Below are positions 39,452 to 50,049 of a stretch of 64,000 nucleotides of DNA, piece after piece (the stretch's first letter is position 1; each line of letters opens with the position of its first letter). Under the pieces are notes generated by a model. The model did no database searches, was not told the DNA's origin, and worked only from the letters and a program-made list of their open reading frames with translations. Where the stretch lies: contig JAUCZK010000002.1 in assembly GCA_030373145.1 (NCBI GenBank), positions 62,001-126,000 on the forward strand. Direction: 5' to 3'. Position numbers and translations under genes: made by a program. The stretch is from Cyanobium sp. CZS48M (lineage in GTDB: Bacteria; Cyanobacteriota; Cyanobacteriia; PCC-6307; Cyanobiaceae).

Positions 39452-40329
39452 GCTGCGCGCCCCAGCACCAGGGCCAGCAGCAGCAGGGAGCCGAGCTGCA
39501 CCTGGCGGCCGAAGTGCTCCCCAAACCGGGAGCGGGGCGGTTGCCCCCGCAGGCGACCGGCTTCCCGTTGCATGCCCGCCGCCGCCAGGGCCCAGAGGGG
39601 CCAGAAGATCCAGCTCACTCCGGCGCCATGGGCCGCAGCGGCCAGCAGCAGCGCGGCGGCGCCATAGCTGAGGGCCACCGCGCCGGCGGCGGCCTGCCCC
39701 AGGCTGAGGGCACTGCTGCGCACCCCCAGGGCGGCATCATCCTCCCGGTCGGCCATGGCATAGACGGTGTCGAAGCCGAAGGTCCATAGCAGCGTGGCCA
39801 GCCAGGCCAGCGCCAGGGGCCAGCCCCCCGCCAGGCCGGCCGTGGCCGCAGCCCAGGGGATCAGCACCGCGAATCCCCAGCAGAGCGCCAGCACCAGCTG
39901 GGGATAGGCGAACCAGCGCTTGGCGGAGGGGTAGAGCAGCACCGGCGGCAGGGTGGCGAGCGCCAGGGCCAGGCAGAGGCCGCGGCCGGCGGCCGGCAGA
40001 GTCAGCACCACCGCCAGGGCGATCAGCAGGCAGGTCAGTAGCAAGGCCACCGCCTCGGGCACCCCCACCCGGCCACTGGCCAGGGGGCGCGAGCGGGTGC
40101 GCTCCACCAGTGGATCGATGCGCCGGTCCCAGAGGTCATTGGCCACGCAGCCGGCACCGCTCACGGCCAGGCCGCCGGCCACGATCAGGCCCACCAGGGA
40201 GGGCGCTGGCGGGGCCTGGGGCGTGAGCCAGAGGGACCAGCCAGCGGGGATCAGCAGGATCAGACGCCCGCTGGGCTTGTGCCAGCGCAGCAGCTCGAAC
40301 CAACCCCGCAGGGAGGCGCGGATGTTCAT
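39448..40329 (-). CDS. ubiA: 4-hydroxybenzoate polyprenyltransferase (UbiA family)
   Basis: A 293-residue polytopic prenyltransferase. The two Asp-rich motifs are NDLWDRRIDPLVERTRSRPLASG near residue 65 and YAMADREDDAALGVRS near 190. In cyanobacteria this UbiA-type enzyme is associated with plastoquinone formation from 4-hydroxybenzoate. Divergent from ppx across a GC-rich 100-150-bp gap. Confidence 0.87.
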   Translation of the reverse strand: MNIRASLRGWFELLRWHKPSGRLILLIPAGWSLWLTPQAPPAPSLVGLIVAGGLAVSGAGCVANDLWDRRIDPLVERTRSRPLASGRVGVPEAVALLLTCLLIALAVVLTLPAAGRGLCLALALATLPPVLLYPSAKRWFAYPQLVLALCWGFAVLIPWAAATAGLAGGWPLALAWLATLLWTFGFDTVYAMADREDDAALGVRSSALSLGQAAAGAVALSYGAAALLLAAAAHGAGVSWIFWPLWALAAAGMQREAGRLRGQPPRSRFGEHFGRQVQLGSLLLLALVLGRAA

Positions 40330-40477
40330 CGGCGCAGGTTAAGGCGCTTCAGGGCTGGGACAGGCCGGAGGCTGGCCCGGGAAGCACTGTGGGGCCAGTG
40401 GTGGCTGGCTGCGGTGGCGCGCTGCAGTGGCGTGCTGCAGTGGCAAAGTGGCGCGGTTCGTGCCGGCCGGTCGTCCG

Positions 40478-42106
40478 ATGGTCCCTCCCGAGCCCGCCGC
40501 CACGGTGGCCGCTCCCGCCAGCGAGACCACCGGCGCCGGGCTCCGCTACGTGGCGGCCCTCGACATCGGCACCAATTCCATCCACCTGCTGATTGCGGCG
40601 GTGGATCCGGAGCTGCGCAGTTTTCGTGTGGTGCTGGCGGAGAAGTCGACCACCCGGCTGGGGGAGCGGGATCCCGAGACGGGCGACCTCACCCCCGAGG
40701 CGATCGAGCGGGCCTTCATCGCCCTGCGCCACTACCTTCAGCTGGCCGAAAGCCACGGGGTGGAGCAGATCCTCACCGCCGCCACCAGTGCGGTGCGGGA
40801 GGCCCCCAATGGACGGCTGTTCGTGCAGGCGGTCCAGGAGCAACTGGGCCTGGAGGTGGATCTGGTCAGCGGTCAGGAGGAGGCCCGCCTCATTTACCTC
40901 GGGGTGCTCTCGGGCATGGCCTTCGGGGAGACCCCACACCTGATCCTCGACATCGGCGGTGGCTCTACTGAGCTGATCCTGGCCGACGGGGCCGATGCCC
41001 GTGAACTCACCAGCACCCGCATCGGCGCGGTGCGTCTGCTGCGGGACTTCATCCGTGAGGACCCACTTCCAGCGTCGCGGCTCTCCTTTCTGCGGGTGTT
41101 CATCCAGGGGTCGCTGGAGCCGGCGGTGGAGCGGGTGAAGCGCCGGCTGCGACCGGGAGAGGTCCCGGTGATGGTGGGCACCAGTGGCACCGCCACGGCC
41201 CTGGCGTCCCTCGTGGCCGCCGAGCAGGAGCGCGCGCCCCTGCGCCTGCAGGGATTCCGCATGAGCCGCGAACAGGTTGATCAGCAGGTGAACAGGCTGA
41301 CCACCCTGACGCCGGAGCAGCGCCGCTCCCTGCCCGCGATCAATGAACGCCGTGCCGAAATCATCGTGCCAGGGGCCCTGGTGCTGCAGCAGGCGATGGC
41401 GATGCTGCAGGCCGACGAAATGGTGATCAGTGAGCGGGCGCTGCGCGAAGGGCTGATCGTCGACTGGATGCTGCGCCACGATCTGATCGTCGATCGCTTC
41501 AGCTACCAGAGCTCGATCCGTCGGCGCACGGTGCTGCAGCTGGCCCAGCGCTACGGCGTCGACCAAACTCGGGCGGAGCGGGTGGCCCAGCATGCCCTCA
41601 GCCTCTACGACCGTTGCCGCGGGGTGCTGCACCACGACGAGGGCGAGGGGCGTCAACTGCTCTGGGCCGCAGCGATGCTGCATTCCTCGGGCCAGCACAT
41701 CAACATCAGCGCTTACCACAAGCACAGCTGGTATCTGGTCCGCCACGGTGACCTGCTCGGCTACTCGGAAACCGAGCAGTTGATGGTGGCGGCCATCGCC
41801 CGCTACCACCGCCGCAGTCTTCCCAAGAAGCGCCATGAGGCCTGGCTGTTGCTGCCAGGCCGTGAGCAGAGGCAGACCGTCAACGCCATGGCGATGCTGC
41901 TGCGGCTGGCCGCCTCCCTGGATCGCCGTCCGACGCCGGCGGTGGCGGGCCTGCGGATCGCCTGCAGCACCAGTGAGCTGAGCATCGGCCTTGAGCCCGC
42001 TTCAGCCCTGGATCTGAGCCTGGAGCGCTGGAGCCTGCAGGGTTGCGCCGAGCCATTGGCGGAGGCCACCGGGGTGAAGTTGCTGGTGGAATCCGACCGG
42101 AGGTAG
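40478..42106 (+). CDS. ppx: exopolyphosphatase / ppGpp phosphatase (Ppx/GppA)
   Basis: A 542-residue enzyme that hydrolyses polyphosphate or pppGpp. N-terminal ASKHA fold motifs are AALDIGTNSIHLLIA near residue 25 and ILDIGGGSTELILADG near 155; the C-terminal HD-like part includes AAMLHSSGQHINISAYHKHSWYL. ATG 40478 is preferred; GTG 40427 is an alternative that runs into a GC-rich repeat. Divergent from ubiA. Confidence 0.92.
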   Translation: MVPPEPAATVAAPASETTGAGLRYVAALDIGTNSIHLLIAAVDPELRSFRVVLAEKSTTRLGERDPETGDLTPEAIERAFIALRHYLQLAESHGVEQILTAATSAVREAPNGRLFVQAVQEQLGLEVDLVSGQEEARLIYLGVLSGMAFGETPHLILDIGGGSTELILADGADARELTSTRIGAVRLLRDFIREDPLPASRLSFLRVFIQGSLEPAVERVKRRLRPGEVPVMVGTSGTATALASLVAAEQERAPLRLQGFRMSREQVDQQVNRLTTLTPEQRRSLPAINERRAEIIVPGALVLQQAMAMLQADEMVISERALREGLIVDWMLRHDLIVDRFSYQSSIRRRTVLQLAQRYGVDQTRAERVAQHALSLYDRCRGVLHHDEGEGRQLLWAAAMLHSSGQHINISAYHKHSWYLVRHGDLLGYSETEQLMVAAIARYHRRSLPKKRHEAWLLLPGREQRQTVNAMAMLLRLAASLDRRPTPAVAGLRIACSTSELSIGLEPASALDLSLERWSLQGCAEPLAEATGVKLLVESDRR

Positions 42107-42174
42107 CGACGACGACCGCAGGAGCAGCCCCGCTGTTGCCATGACTGAAGACCACCACCTCTGCTGCCTGATCC

Positions 42175-42594
42175 ATGGATTCTCCGACCGCCTTTGTGGC
42201 CGTTGCCCTTGCCGCCGTCTCCTGGGATGGGACGCTCACCCGTGCCGGTTCCAGGGCCCTGCGCCACTCCCTCGACTACCGCGTGCCCTTCAACCAGATG
42301 GGGGATGCGGCCATGATTCAGCTGTTCGACACCCTGCTGGCTGATCTGCGCCGCGATGGAGCGCCGATCCTGATGGCTCGCGCGGCCTTGCAACTGGATC
42401 CCCACGAGCGGCGCACGGCCTTTGCGGTGGCCGCTGAGATCATGCGCTCCGACGGTCCCCTGGTGGCTCAGGAACAACAAATCCTCCTGGATCTTGCCGC
42501 TCAGCTGGACCTTGATTCCAGCGATTCAGCCCGCATTCTTGAGGTGATGGACATCCTCCACGCTGAACTGATCTGCAGTCCGGTGGCGGCCTGA
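42175..42594 (+). CDS. TerB-like protein
   Basis: A 139-residue soluble protein of the tellurite-resistance TerB-like helical fold: MARAALQLDPHERRTAFAVAAEIMRSDG is the typical core, with EEQQILLDLAAQLDL-type helices after it. TerB proteins bind metal or act in stress signalling; the role here is unknown. It follows ppx by 68 bp. A strong hairpin follows it. Confidence 0.78.
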   Translation: MDSPTAFVAVALAAVSWDGTLTRAGSRALRHSLDYRVPFNQMGDAAMIQLFDTLLADLRRDGAPILMARAALQLDPHERRTAFAVAAEIMRSDGPLVAQEQQILLDLAAQLDLDSSDSARILEVMDILHAELICSPVAA

Positions 42595-42599
42595 TCAGA

Positions 42600-42623
42600 A
42601 GCTCTGGGCCGAAGCCCAGAGCT
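42600..42623 (-). terminator. terminator of tRNA-Val with UUCG tetraloop
   Basis: Perfect 10-bp stem AGCTCTGGGC/GCCCAGAGCT. On the minus strand the loop is TTCG closed by C-G, the very stable cUUCGg type. Only a weak U-run (TTCTG) follows. It lies between the tRNA gene and the TerB-like gene and could stop both transcripts. Confidence 0.65.
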
Positions 42624-42634
42624 CAACAGAATCA

Positions 42635-42706
<72 letters not shown>

Positions 42707-42749
42707 GCACCTCTCGATCCTAAAACACCGTGGTCCAGCCGCCTGACCC

Positions 42750-43550
42750 TCAGGCCTGGGCTACTGCCGGTCGAAACAGGTGATCATGGCTGGCGGAATA
42801 GAGCTTGGAGCGGGCCTGCCCAGGGGCGGCCAGCGCCGGGCTCACCACATAGAGGGTGGTGCGAATCAGTTGTCGCTCCCGGCTCACCTCCGCCATCCGC
42901 TCCAGGGGCACCACCTGCAGCCACTGGTCGGGCCAGCTGACGCGGTAGCCGATGGCCACCGGGGTGTCTGCGGGGTAGTGCTCCAGCAACTCCTGCTGCA
43001 CTGACTCGACATGGCGGGCACTCAGGTACAGGCAGAGGGAGGCCCGCAGAGAGGCAAGACGCGCCAGTGACTCCCGCTCCGGCACCCCCGTGCGCCCGCC
43101 GGCACGGCTGAGCACGATGGTTTGCACCAGCCCGGGGATGGTGAGCTCGGCCTTGAGGGCGGCGGCGGTGGCCTGGTAGGCGCTCAGGCCCGGCACCACC
43201 TCCACCCCAAGGCCGGCGTCGGCCAGGCGGCAGATCTGCTCCGCCAGGGCTCCATAGAGGCAGGGATCACCGTCGTGCAGGCGCACCACCCGCAATCCGG
43301 CCCGTGCCCGCGCCACCACCAGCTCCATCACCTCCTCGAGGGTGAGTGTGCTGGTGCGGATCCGCTCACAGTGCTGCGGTGCCAGGGCGGCGATCTGGGG
43401 CGACACCAGGGAATCGGTCCAGACCAGGACGTCGGCGGCTTCAACGGCACGGGTGGCCCGCACGGTCATCAGATCAACGGCGCCGGGGCCGGCACCGACG
43501 ATCAGCACCGGGCACTCAGCACCAGCACCTGGAGTTGGCGTGGCGATCAA
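42750..43550 (-). CDS. cobM: precorrin-4 C11-methyltransferase
   Basis: A 266-residue SAM-dependent tetrapyrrole methylase of the aerobic or anaerobic cobalamin route (CobM/CbiF). It has [18 protein letters not shown] near residue 15, [18 protein letters not shown] near 90, and [15 protein letters not shown] near 115, all typical. TTG 43550 is chosen because it overlaps the lgt stop as TTGA; the longer frame to 43601 would overlap lgt by 55 bp. It is the last gene of a petC-petA-lgt-cobM run. Confidence 0.9.
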   Translation of the reverse strand: MIATPTPGAGAECPVLIVGAGPGAVDLMTVRATRAVEAADVLVWTDSLVSPQIAALAPQHCERIRTSTLTLEEVMELVVARARAGLRVVRLHDGDPCLYGALAEQICRLADAGLGVEVVPGLSAYQATAAALKAELTIPGLVQTIVLSRAGGRTGVPERESLARLASLRASLCLYLSARHVESVQQELLEHYPADTPVAIGYRVSWPDQWLQVVPLERMAEVSRERQLIRTTLYVVSPALAAPGQARSKLYSASHDHLFRPAVAQA

Positions 43551-44449
43551 GAGGGGTTCCTCGGCAGGGGAGGGGCACCGCCAGGATCGGGCAGGGAGCA
43601 CTCCTGGCCGTAGAGCCGCCAGAGGCCGAAGCTGCCGAGGGCGATCAACAGCAGGCTCATCAGCTGGGCCATGCGCAGTCCCCCCTCACAGAAGGGCGGC
43701 GTGGAGAACAGGCAGAGGGGGTCGGTGCGCAGCCCTTCAATCCAGACTCTGCCCAGGCTATAGCTCACCAGGTAGATGCAGCTCAGTGCCCCGGGCGGCA
43801 AGGGGATACGACCCTTGATCCCGGCGCGGAACACCAGCAGCAGCAGGACCACCACGCCGAGGTTCCAGATGGATTCGTAGAGAAAGGTGGGGTGGAAATA
43901 TTGCTGATCGAGAAACGGTTCAGGCCTGTTGAGGGTGGGGATGTAAAGCTTCCAGGGCAGGTCGGTGGGCAACCCGAAGGCCTCGGAATTGAAGAAGTTT
44001 CCCCAGCGGCCAATGGCCTGGCCGAGGGCGACGGAGGGAACCAGCACATCCAGCAGATTCCAGAAGGCCAGCTTGCGCCAGCGGCAATAGACGATCACCG
44101 CCAGGGTTCCACCAATCAGGGCTCCGTGGATGGCGATGCCACCGCGCCAGATGGCCAGGGCCTCCAGCCAGTTGAGTTGATACTGGCGCCACTCCAGCAG
44201 CACGTAGTACAGGCGGGCGCCCAGCACAGCCGCCAGCACCAGCAGGGGCAGCAGGTCGGCGATCACCACGGGATCGATCTGCCGGGCCTTACCCAGCCGC
44301 GTGGCCAGCACCAGCCCGATCAGCACCGCCAGGGCGATCAGCAGGCCGTACCAGCGCAGGGAGAAGGGGCCCAACTGAAAGATCAGCGGCCCCGGTGAAG
44401 CGAACACCGCCAGGGCCGTGGCCGGGGAGAGAAACACCAACAAATGCAC
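43547..44449 (-). CDS. lgt: prolipoprotein diacylglyceryl transferase
   Basis: A 300-residue membrane enzyme that adds diacylglycerol to the lipobox cysteine of prelipoproteins. The Lgt signature [13 protein letters not shown] is at about residues 145-157, and [13 protein letters not shown] near 190 is conserved. Lipoprotein candidates in this window are the topA-coupled protein and the binding protein at 18.6 kb. It starts 28 bp after petA. Confidence 0.93.
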   Translation of the reverse strand: MHLLVFLSPATALAVFASPGPLIFQLGPFSLRWYGLLIALAVLIGLVLATRLGKARQIDPVVIADLLPLLVLAAVLGARLYYVLLEWRQYQLNWLEALAIWRGGIAIHGALIGGTLAVIVYCRWRKLAFWNLLDVLVPSVALGQAIGRWGNFFNSEAFGLPTDLPWKLYIPTLNRPEPFLDQQYFHPTFLYESIWNLGVVVLLLLVFRAGIKGRIPLPPGALSCIYLVSYSLGRVWIEGLRTDPLCLFSTPPFCEGGLRMAQLMSLLLIALGSFGLWRLYGQECSLPDPGGAPPLPRNPS

Positions 44450-44476
44450 TCAGGGGAACGGCGGGGTGGCCAGGGC

Positions 44477-45409
44477 TCAGACGCCTTCGGCGGCCTGGAC
44501 TTTCTCCACCTGTTTCTTCTTCAGCACCAGCATGATCTGGGCCAGGGCCACGGCGGCGAAGAAGGCGAGCATCCCGTAGAGACGCACAGGATTCTGAAGA
44601 ACGATCTCAGCATCCAGCTGGCCGAATCCACCGACGTTGGGGTCGTCGGAGAGGGCTGAGCCGGCACTGACACGGTCACCCACGGCCACGGTGATCGCCG
44701 GGCCGGCGGGAATGGTGTCGCTCACACTCTGACCATCGGCGGTGCTGATCTCCACCACGGAGGCTCCGTTCTCACCGGCGCTGATGGCGGCCACAGTGCC
44801 GTCGACGGAGGCGTTGAAGACTCCGTTGTTGCTCTTCTCACCGGTGGGGTACACCTGGCCGCGGCCACGGTTGCCGCCCACGTGGATTGAATACTTGCCG
44901 AAGTGAATGGAACTGTCGCTGCCGGGATCAGGCGAGAGGATCGGGAAGACGATCTCCTGGTGCTGGTCACCGGGCAGGGGGCCCACCAGCAGGATGTTGG
45001 GGTCGTTGTCGCTGTACTGGGTGAAGTACACGCCAGCGGTCTCCTCCTTCAGCTCCTCACTCAGACGCTCTGGCGGAGCCAGCTTGAAGCCATCGGGCAG
45101 CATCACCACGGCACCCACATTCAGCCCAGAGCGACTGCCATCAGCGCCCACCTGCTGGGAGGCGGTGTCGTAGGGAATCTTGACCACCGCCTTGAAGACG
45201 GTGTCGGGCATCACGGCCTGGGGCACCTCCACCTGGGTGGCCTTCTTGGCCAGGTGACAGTTGGCGCAGACGAGCTTGCCGGTGGCTTCACGGGGGCTGT
45301 CGTAGTTCTGCTGGGCCCAGAAGGGATAGGCATGGCTGGCCTGGGGGGCCACCAGCAGGGCAGCGGCGACAAGCAGGGAGCTCAGCAGCAGGGAGAGGGT
45401 GCGGCGCAT
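44477..45409 (-). CDS. petA: cytochrome f of the b6f complex
   Basis: A 310-residue c-type cytochrome that passes electrons from the Rieske protein to plastocyanin or cytochrome c6. The signal peptide ends before [10 protein letters not shown], so the mature N-terminal Tyr ligates heme, whose binding motif is [10 protein letters not shown]-terminal TM helix near residues 278-300, then a short KKKQVEKVQ tail. It is 46 bp downstream of petC. Confidence 0.96.
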   Translation of the reverse strand: MRRTLSLLLSSLLVAAALLVAPQASHAYPFWAQQNYDSPREATGKLVCANCHLAKKATQVEVPQAVMPDTVFKAVVKIPYDTASQQVGADGSRSGLNVGAVVMLPDGFKLAPPERLSEELKEETAGVYFTQYSDNDPNILLVGPLPGDQHQEIVFPILSPDPGSDSSIHFGKYSIHVGGNRGRGQVYPTGEKSNNGVFNASVDGTVAAISAGENGASVVEISTADGQSVSDTIPAGPAITVAVGDRVSAGSALSDDPNVGGFGQLDAEIVLQNPVRLYGMLAFFAAVALAQIMLVLKKKQVEKVQAAEGV

Positions 45410-45455
45410 GGGGGGTGGGTGAGCGGGCGACGAAGGGGAGTGAGAAGGGGGGGGA

Positions 45456-45992
45456 TCAGGCCCACCAGGGCTTGTCGCCGGTGCGGAAGTCGGTGTCGCT
45501 CCACTGGCTCAGGAACACGGTGTCGTTGTCGACCGTGACGTTGGCCAGGGCCAGGGAGAGCGGGGCTGGACCGCGCACCACCATGCCGGTGGCGTCGTAC
45601 TGGCTGCCGTGGCAGGGGCACATGAACTTGTTGGCGCCGCTGTTCCAGGGCACGACGCAACCGAGGTGGGTGCAGATGGCGTTGATCCCGTAGCTGCCGA
45701 TCGCCTCGGGACCCTCCACCAGCAGGTAGGTGGGATCACCCTTGAGCCCCTGCACCAGGCTGCGGTCGCCCTCCTTGTGGGTGGAGAGCCAACCCGTGGC
45801 GGTGACGGTGTTGCCCAGCTCGTCCTTGGCGGTGGTGCCGCCGCCGCCGCCGGCGGCCTTGGGGGGGATGAAGTAGTTGACCACCGGGTACAGAGCGCCC
45901 AGGGCAACCCCGGTGACCGTGCCGAAGGTGAGCAGATTCATGAACTGCCGACGACCCATTCCGGGCACATCGCTCACAGGGATCTGGGTCAT
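45456..45992 (-). CDS. petC: Rieske iron-sulfur protein of the b6f complex
   Basis: A 178-residue Rieske protein. A Tat-type signal anchor ([19 protein letters not shown]) leads to a glycine-rich hinge (AGGGGGTT). The 2Fe-2S ligands are in CTHLGC and CPCHGSQYD. It is probably exported by TatC, encoded 0.5 kb away. ATG 45992 is preceded by AAGGAA at a suitable distance. It precedes petA. Confidence 0.96.
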   Translation of the reverse strand: MTQIPVSDVPGMGRRQFMNLLTFGTVTGVALGALYPVVNYFIPPKAAGGGGGTTAKDELGNTVTATGWLSTHKEGDRSLVQGLKGDPTYLLVEGPEAIGSYGINAICTHLGCVVPWNSGANKFMCPCHGSQYDATGMVVRGPAPLSLALANVTVDNDTVFLSQWSDTDFRTGDKPWWA

Positions 45993-46092
45993 ACGAGGCG
46001 TTCCTTGGTGCCGAACCAACGTGCCGCCCATTATGACCGCTGCCCCTCCGTCCACCGGGGGACAGACCGGGGGTCTGAGCGGTTGCCGCAAC

Positions 46093-46473
46093 ATGCTGTT
46101 GTCTCCGCCGTCGGCTTCGCCGTTGACCGATCCCGTCACCCCCTCTGCCTCCGAGCCCCTCCGTTATGAGGAGGTGATCGCTCTGTTGCGCTCCCGCTGG
46201 CAGGCCTCCTACGACCTGCAGCTGGTCCAGCGCCGCGGGCGGTTGTACCTGCAGGTGATGTGGGCCTACCTGGAGCAGCAGTCTTTCCCGCTGGATGCCG
46301 CCGGCTATGAAGCCCGCCTGCGGGAACTGGTGGAGGTGCTCAACAACCTTCAGGTGGCTGAGCAGGTGCGGGGCTGGCTCAGCACCACCAGGGACCGGCC
46401 GCGGTTGGGCAAGGCCATGAGCCTGGCCCTGGAGCCGGCCGCGGACGGTCGCAGCAGCGAATTTCTGCTCTGA
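46093..46473 (+). CDS. DUF3067 family protein
   Basis: A protein of about 126 residues of the cyanobacterial/plastid DUF3067 family ([15 protein letters not shown] in the core; [15 protein letters not shown] at the end). No known enzyme motifs. The core starts at [14 protein letters not shown], so the ATG at 46093 is preferred over 46033. It lies divergent from petC, which is a conserved neighbour in my memory but not checked. Confidence 0.78.
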   Translation: MLLSPPSASPLTDPVTPSASEPLRYEEVIALLRSRWQASYDLQLVQRRGRLYLQVMWAYLEQQSFPLDAAGYEARLRELVEVLNNLQVAEQVRGWLSTTRDRPRLGKAMSLALEPAADGRSSEFLL

Positions 46474-46495
46474 GCCCGGCCGCGAGCCTCGCCGT

Positions 46496-47323
46496 TCAGG
46501 TGGGCTCGGGCCGCACCTGCTCCACCAGGGCCACCAGGGCCACCCCAATCAGGAACAGGGCCGTGATCGCTCCGGTGAGCAGCAGCATCGTCACCGGGTC
46601 GGTGGAAGGGGTGAGCACCGCGCCGGCCAGGGCGGAGCCCAGCACCACCCAGCGCCAGGACCCCAGCATGGTGCGGGATCCCACCAGACCGAAGGCCCCC
46701 AGCAGCAGTTGCAGCACCGGCAGCTCAAAGGCCAGCCCGGTGGCGACCATCAGCAGCAGCACGAAATCGAGATAGCGCTCGATCGACCAGATCGGCTCCA
46801 CCACATCGGCGCCATAGTTCACGAGGAAACGCAGGGCCGCGGGCACCAGCGCCCACCAGGCGAAGGCCAGCCCCACCAGAAACAGCACCGCCGATGCGGC
46901 CACCGCCGGGGCCACCAGCCGTCGCTCGCGCCGGGTCAGGCCGGGCAGCACGAAGGAGAGCAGCTCATAGAGGATGTAGGGCAGCACCAGGGTGAGACCG
47001 GCGTAGCCGGCCACCTTGAGGGAGACGAACAGGAATTCCCCAGGGGCCAGCTGCAGGAAGCGCATGCCCACCGCGGGCACCTGCAGCAGGCGCACCAGGG
47101 GGCGCACCAGCACCAGGCAGACGGCTGCAGAAACCACCAGGGCCAGCAGGCTGCGCAGCACGCGCCGCCGCAGCTCCTCCAGGTGCTCCAGCAGGCTCAT
47201 CTCCACTTCGCCGGGGAACTCCTCCGGGCGGCTGACGCGGATGGGTGCCGGCTCGGGCAGGGCCGTTCCGCTGGCGCTGCTGCCGGCTGCGGCGCTGGCT
47301 GTGGATGGGGTTGGTTCGCTCAT
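46496..47323 (-). CDS. tatC: Sec-independent translocase subunit TatC
   Basis: A 275-residue six-helix protein that recognises twin-arginine precursors. The family start MSLLEHLEELRRRVLRSL lies near residue 42 after a long N-terminal Ser/Pro/Ala extension, with FVSLKVAGYAGLTLVLPYILYELLSFVLPGL near 105. It probably serves the Rieske protein (petC). The start overlaps the stop of the rqcH gene as ATGA. Confidence 0.93.
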   Translation of the reverse strand: MSEPTPSTASAAAGSSASGTALPEPAPIRVSRPEEFPGEVEMSLLEHLEELRRRVLRSLLALVVSAAVCLVLVRPLVRLLQVPAVGMRFLQLAPGEFLFVSLKVAGYAGLTLVLPYILYELLSFVLPGLTRRERRLVAPAVAASAVLFLVGLAFAWWALVPAALRFLVNYGADVVEPIWSIERYLDFVLLLMVATGLAFELPVLQLLLGAFGLVGSRTMLGSWRWVVLGSALAGAVLTPSTDPVTMLLLTGAITALFLIGVALVALVEQVRPEPT

Positions 47324-49077
47324 GGCCCAGGCTCCGCTGGGACCTTAGGCACAGATTCCGCCGCTGCGAGCCAGTGGGCGGCCCGCTGCGGTGAAGCCCA
47401 GACCACCTCGCCCCCTCTGTGGGTCACCGTGCCGGCTACAGCCCCGGCGATTCGTTGCAGTTGATCCGAGGGCACCTTCAGCACAGCCACCCGGCCATTG
47501 TGTCGGGCTCGGCTGAAGTGGGCGGCCAGATCAGCGGCCAGCTGGAGGTCGGCCTCCGCGGCCTCCGCGGCCGAGGCCTTGAGCATCACGTGGCTGCCGG
47601 GGCATTCCTGGGCGTGGAACCAGAGGTCGCCACGGCGCGCCTGGCGCAGGCTGATCCATTCGTTCTGGCGGTGGTTGCGGCCCACCTGCACCTGCAGGCC
47701 GCCGGGGGTGAGCAGCTCCAGGGGGGATGGGGTACCAGCCGCGGCGGAGCGCGGCGGAGCGCGGCGGCGAGGCTGGCGCCCCTCGGCGCCTCCCCGGGCC
47801 AGCAGCTCCTCGCTCTCCTGCTCAAGGGCCTCCAGCTGGCGGAGGGCCTCCTCCAGATCCCTGGCCTGTGGGCCGTTGCCGGGGCCGGCCCTGAGCTCAA
47901 GGCTGTGCATCGCCAGGAAGGCCAGGCTGGCGTCAAGCCGCTCCAGCTGGCGCTGATGCAGCTCCAGTCGGGGGGTGATCGAGACCACCGAGCGCCGCAG
48001 CCGCCGGGCCCGCTTGTAGAGGGCCTGGGCTGCGGCCACCTGCTCGCGGCTGGGGGCCGCCAGGCACAGAAGGGCGTCGGCCTCGCGACTGAGCTCATCG
48101 CCGCTCTCCACCTGATCGAGCAGGTCCTGCTGCTGTTGGCGCTGGCGGTCCTCTCGCTCGCGGGCGGCCAGCAGCTTCAGCTCCAGACTCGCCCGGCGTC
48201 GCTGCAGCTCCCCCTGACCCAGGCGCTGGTGGTAGTAGGCCGTCAGGGGGGCGTTCACTGGGCCGCTGGTGGTGGTGCCCCAGCAGCGGTAGTGGCTGGA
48301 GCCAGTGCCGGCGTCATCGACGTCCCAGCCGAAGCGCTCCTGCTCCAGATCGCGCAGCCAGAGCTGCCAGTGCTCCCAGAGCTGATCCCAGTGGACCTGG
48401 CTGAGCGTGTCCACCCGCCGGGCCAGCAGCTCAGGCGCCGGTTCCTGTGCTCCAGCGGCCAGCTGCAGCGCCAGGGCCGGACTGATCCCCTGGTAGGTCT
48501 GCTGTAGGGCCTGGCGCAGCGTCACCGGCACCAGCTGCAGCCGCCGCCGCCAGTGTTCCTGGGATTCATTCATGCTGGGTGGATCCGACTGCAGGGCCGG
48601 TGGGCGCCCATAGAAGGAGCCGCTGGTGATCGGCCGCAGCCGTGAGTGCTGCTCCCGCACCTGGCGGGCCAGGCTCACCACCCGTCCCTGGTCATCGAGC
48701 AGGAACACGTTGCTGTGGCGACCCATCAGTTCCACCACCAGACGGCGGCCGCTGGGCTCTCCGGGCCGGGGCGCGAAATGCAGATCCACCACCCGCTCGA
48801 AACCCTCCTGCTCGATCGCCACCAGGGCCAGCCCCCCGAGGCCGTGCTGCAGGACCCGGGCCAGGGTGCTGCCCTCCCCCTGCCTGGGCGGCGGCGGGAT
48901 CGCCAGCAGCCGGGGGGCCGCCGCCAGCCAGCTGATCTCCAGCCAGCGCAGGCCACTCAGGCCACGCAGCCCCAGCTGCAGGGTGTGGGGATTGGGCTGC
49001 TGGGCCTTCTCGAAGCGCGACGGCACCAGCAGCGGACGCAGCTCCGCCAGCACCGCCCGCAGGGTGGTGAGATCCAT
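47320..49077 (-). CDS. rqcH: NFACT/Rqc2-type ribosome quality control protein
   Basis: A 585-residue NFACT protein that binds stalled 50S subunits with peptidyl-tRNA and adds alanine tails. The N-terminal NFACT-N region begins [25 protein letters not shown]; a coiled-coil segment lies around residues 250-430; the NFACT-R domain is near the C-terminus ([24 protein letters not shown]). ATG 49077 is chosen because the family start matches there. Divergent from gmk. Confidence 0.88.
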   Translation of the reverse strand: MDLTTLRAVLAELRPLLVPSRFEKAQQPNPHTLQLGLRGLSGLRWLEISWLAAAPRLLAIPPPPRQGEGSTLARVLQHGLGGLALVAIEQEGFERVVDLHFAPRPGEPSGRRLVVELMGRHSNVFLLDDQGRVVSLARQVREQHSRLRPITSGSFYGRPPALQSDPPSMNESQEHWRRRLQLVPVTLRQALQQTYQGISPALALQLAAGAQEPAPELLARRVDTLSQVHWDQLWEHWQLWLRDLEQERFGWDVDDAGTGSSHYRCWGTTTSGPVNAPLTAYYHQRLGQGELQRRRASLELKLLAAREREDRQRQQQQDLLDQVESGDELSREADALLCLAAPSREQVAAAQALYKRARRLRRSVVSITPRLELHQRQLERLDASLAFLAMHSLELRAGPGNGPQARDLEEALRQLEALEQESEELLARGGAEGRQPRRRAPPRSAAAGTPSPLELLTPGGLQVQVGRNHRQNEWISLRQARRGDLWFHAQECPGSHVMLKASAAEAAEADLQLAADLAAHFSRARHNGRVAVLKVPSDQLQRIAGAVAGTVTHRGGEVVWASPQRAAHWLAAAESVPKVPAEPGP

Positions 49078-49156
49078 GGCCTGGATGGCCAGGCTGGGCT
49101 GGGTCTGGGGCGCCATGGGCTGCCGCTTCACGCCGGAGCGTGCGCTGGGATCCCCC

Positions 49157-49162
49157 TACTCT
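49157..49162 (+). promoter_or_regulatory. possible -10 box of gmk
   Basis: TACTCT, 21 nt before the ATG at 49184, in the divergent gap between rqcH and gmk. Pattern-based only. Confidence 0.3.
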
Positions 49163-49183
49163 GCTGGCCAGCCGAAGACCCCG

Positions 49184-49756
49184 ATGGGATCCCCTTCAAC
49201 GCCTGGACGGCTCACCGTGATCAGCGGCCCCAGTGGCGTGGGCAAGGGCACGCTGGTGGCGGCCCTTCTGGAGCGCCATCCCCGCCTTTGGCTGTCTGTG
49301 TCGGCCACCACCCGGGCCCCCAGGCCTGCTGAGGTCGATGGGAGCACCTATCGCTTCCTCGATCGCGGGCACTTCGAGGCCCAGGTGCTGGCGGATGGCT
49401 TCCTGGAGTGGGCCGAGTTCGCCGGCAATCTCTACGGCACGCCACGGGCGCCGGTGGAGGAGCACCTGGCCCTGGGCCAACCGGTGCTGCTGGAGATCGA
49501 GCTGGAGGGAGCCCGTCAGGTGCGGCGGAGTTTTCCCACCGGGTTTCAAGTGTTCATCAAGCCCCCCAGTTTTGAGGAGCTGGAGCGCCGCATCCGTGGG
49601 CGGGGCACAGACAGCGAGGAGGCCATCCAGCGGCGGCTGGAGCGCGCTCACCAGGAGCTGGAGGCCGAAGCGGAATTTGACGCGGTGCTGGTGAATGGCG
49701 ATCTGGAAGCGGCCGTGGCTGAGCTGGAAGCGGCCCTTGGCCTGGCCGCAGGCTGA
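49184..49756 (+). CDS. gmk: guanylate kinase
   Basis: A 190-residue kinase that phosphorylates GMP to GDP. P-loop [11 protein letters not shown] near residue 15, the GMP-binding [16 protein letters not shown] near 40, and [15 protein letters not shown] near 75. ATG 49184 is fixed by homology; the frame upstream is antisense to rqcH. It is followed by a strong hairpin and the psaFJ genes on the other strand. Confidence 0.94.
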   Translation: MGSPSTPGRLTVISGPSGVGKGTLVAALLERHPRLWLSVSATTRAPRPAEVDGSTYRFLDRGHFEAQVLADGFLEWAEFAGNLYGTPRAPVEEHLALGQPVLLEIELEGARQVRRSFPTGFQVFIKPPSFEELERRIRGRGTDSEEAIQRRLERAHQELEAEAEFDAVLVNGDLEAAVAELEAALGLAAG

Positions 49757-49766
49757 CAGCCGCCAT

Positions 49767-49791
49767 GAAAAAGCGGCCCCGGGGGGCCGCT
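49767..49791 (-). terminator. intrinsic terminator for psaFJ
   Basis: Inverted repeat AGCGGCCC/GGGCCGCT with a 4-nt loop (49772-49791). On the minus strand it is followed by TTTTT, so it is a classic Rho-independent terminator for psaF-psaJ. On the plus strand the hairpin could also stop gmk, but no U-run follows there. Confidence 0.75.
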
Positions 49792-49921
49792 GATTGAATC
49801 TGAATGACAGTCGGAAGCCGGGTGGCAGAACGACAGGACATCGCGGGCGGACATCCGTGGGTCCTGTCGATCAGTCGTTGGAGCCCCAGCGGAGCATGAC
49901 GACTGAAGGGTGAACGTTCCC

Positions 49922-50038
49922 TCAGAGCGGGCGGAGGATCAGGTCGGGGAAGAAGCGGAAGATCTCAATGGTGATTCCGGCTGTCAGGGTGAACCAGACG
50001 GCGGCAACGACGGGAGCGGTGGTCAGGAATTTTTTCAT
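49922..50038 (-). CDS. psaJ: photosystem I subunit IX (PsaJ)
   Basis: A 38-residue, single-helix photosystem I protein too short for ordinary gene finding. Translation gives [19 protein letters not shown] and then [19 protein letters not shown], which matches PsaJ: a hydrophobic helix followed by the conserved NRFFPD/FRFFPD-type end. It starts 11 bp after psaF, the usual psaF-psaJ pair. PsaJ stabilises PsaF and binds a few chlorophylls. Confidence 0.93.
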   Translation of the reverse strand: MKKFLTTAPVVAAVWFTLTAGITIEIFRFFPDLILRPL

Positions 50039-50049
50039 GGTTCCAGGAA

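Noticed and set aside
40420-40445. Short direct repeat GCTGCAGTGGC before ppx
   Set aside because: Two imperfect copies of about 13 bp only; likely chance in GC-rich DNA.
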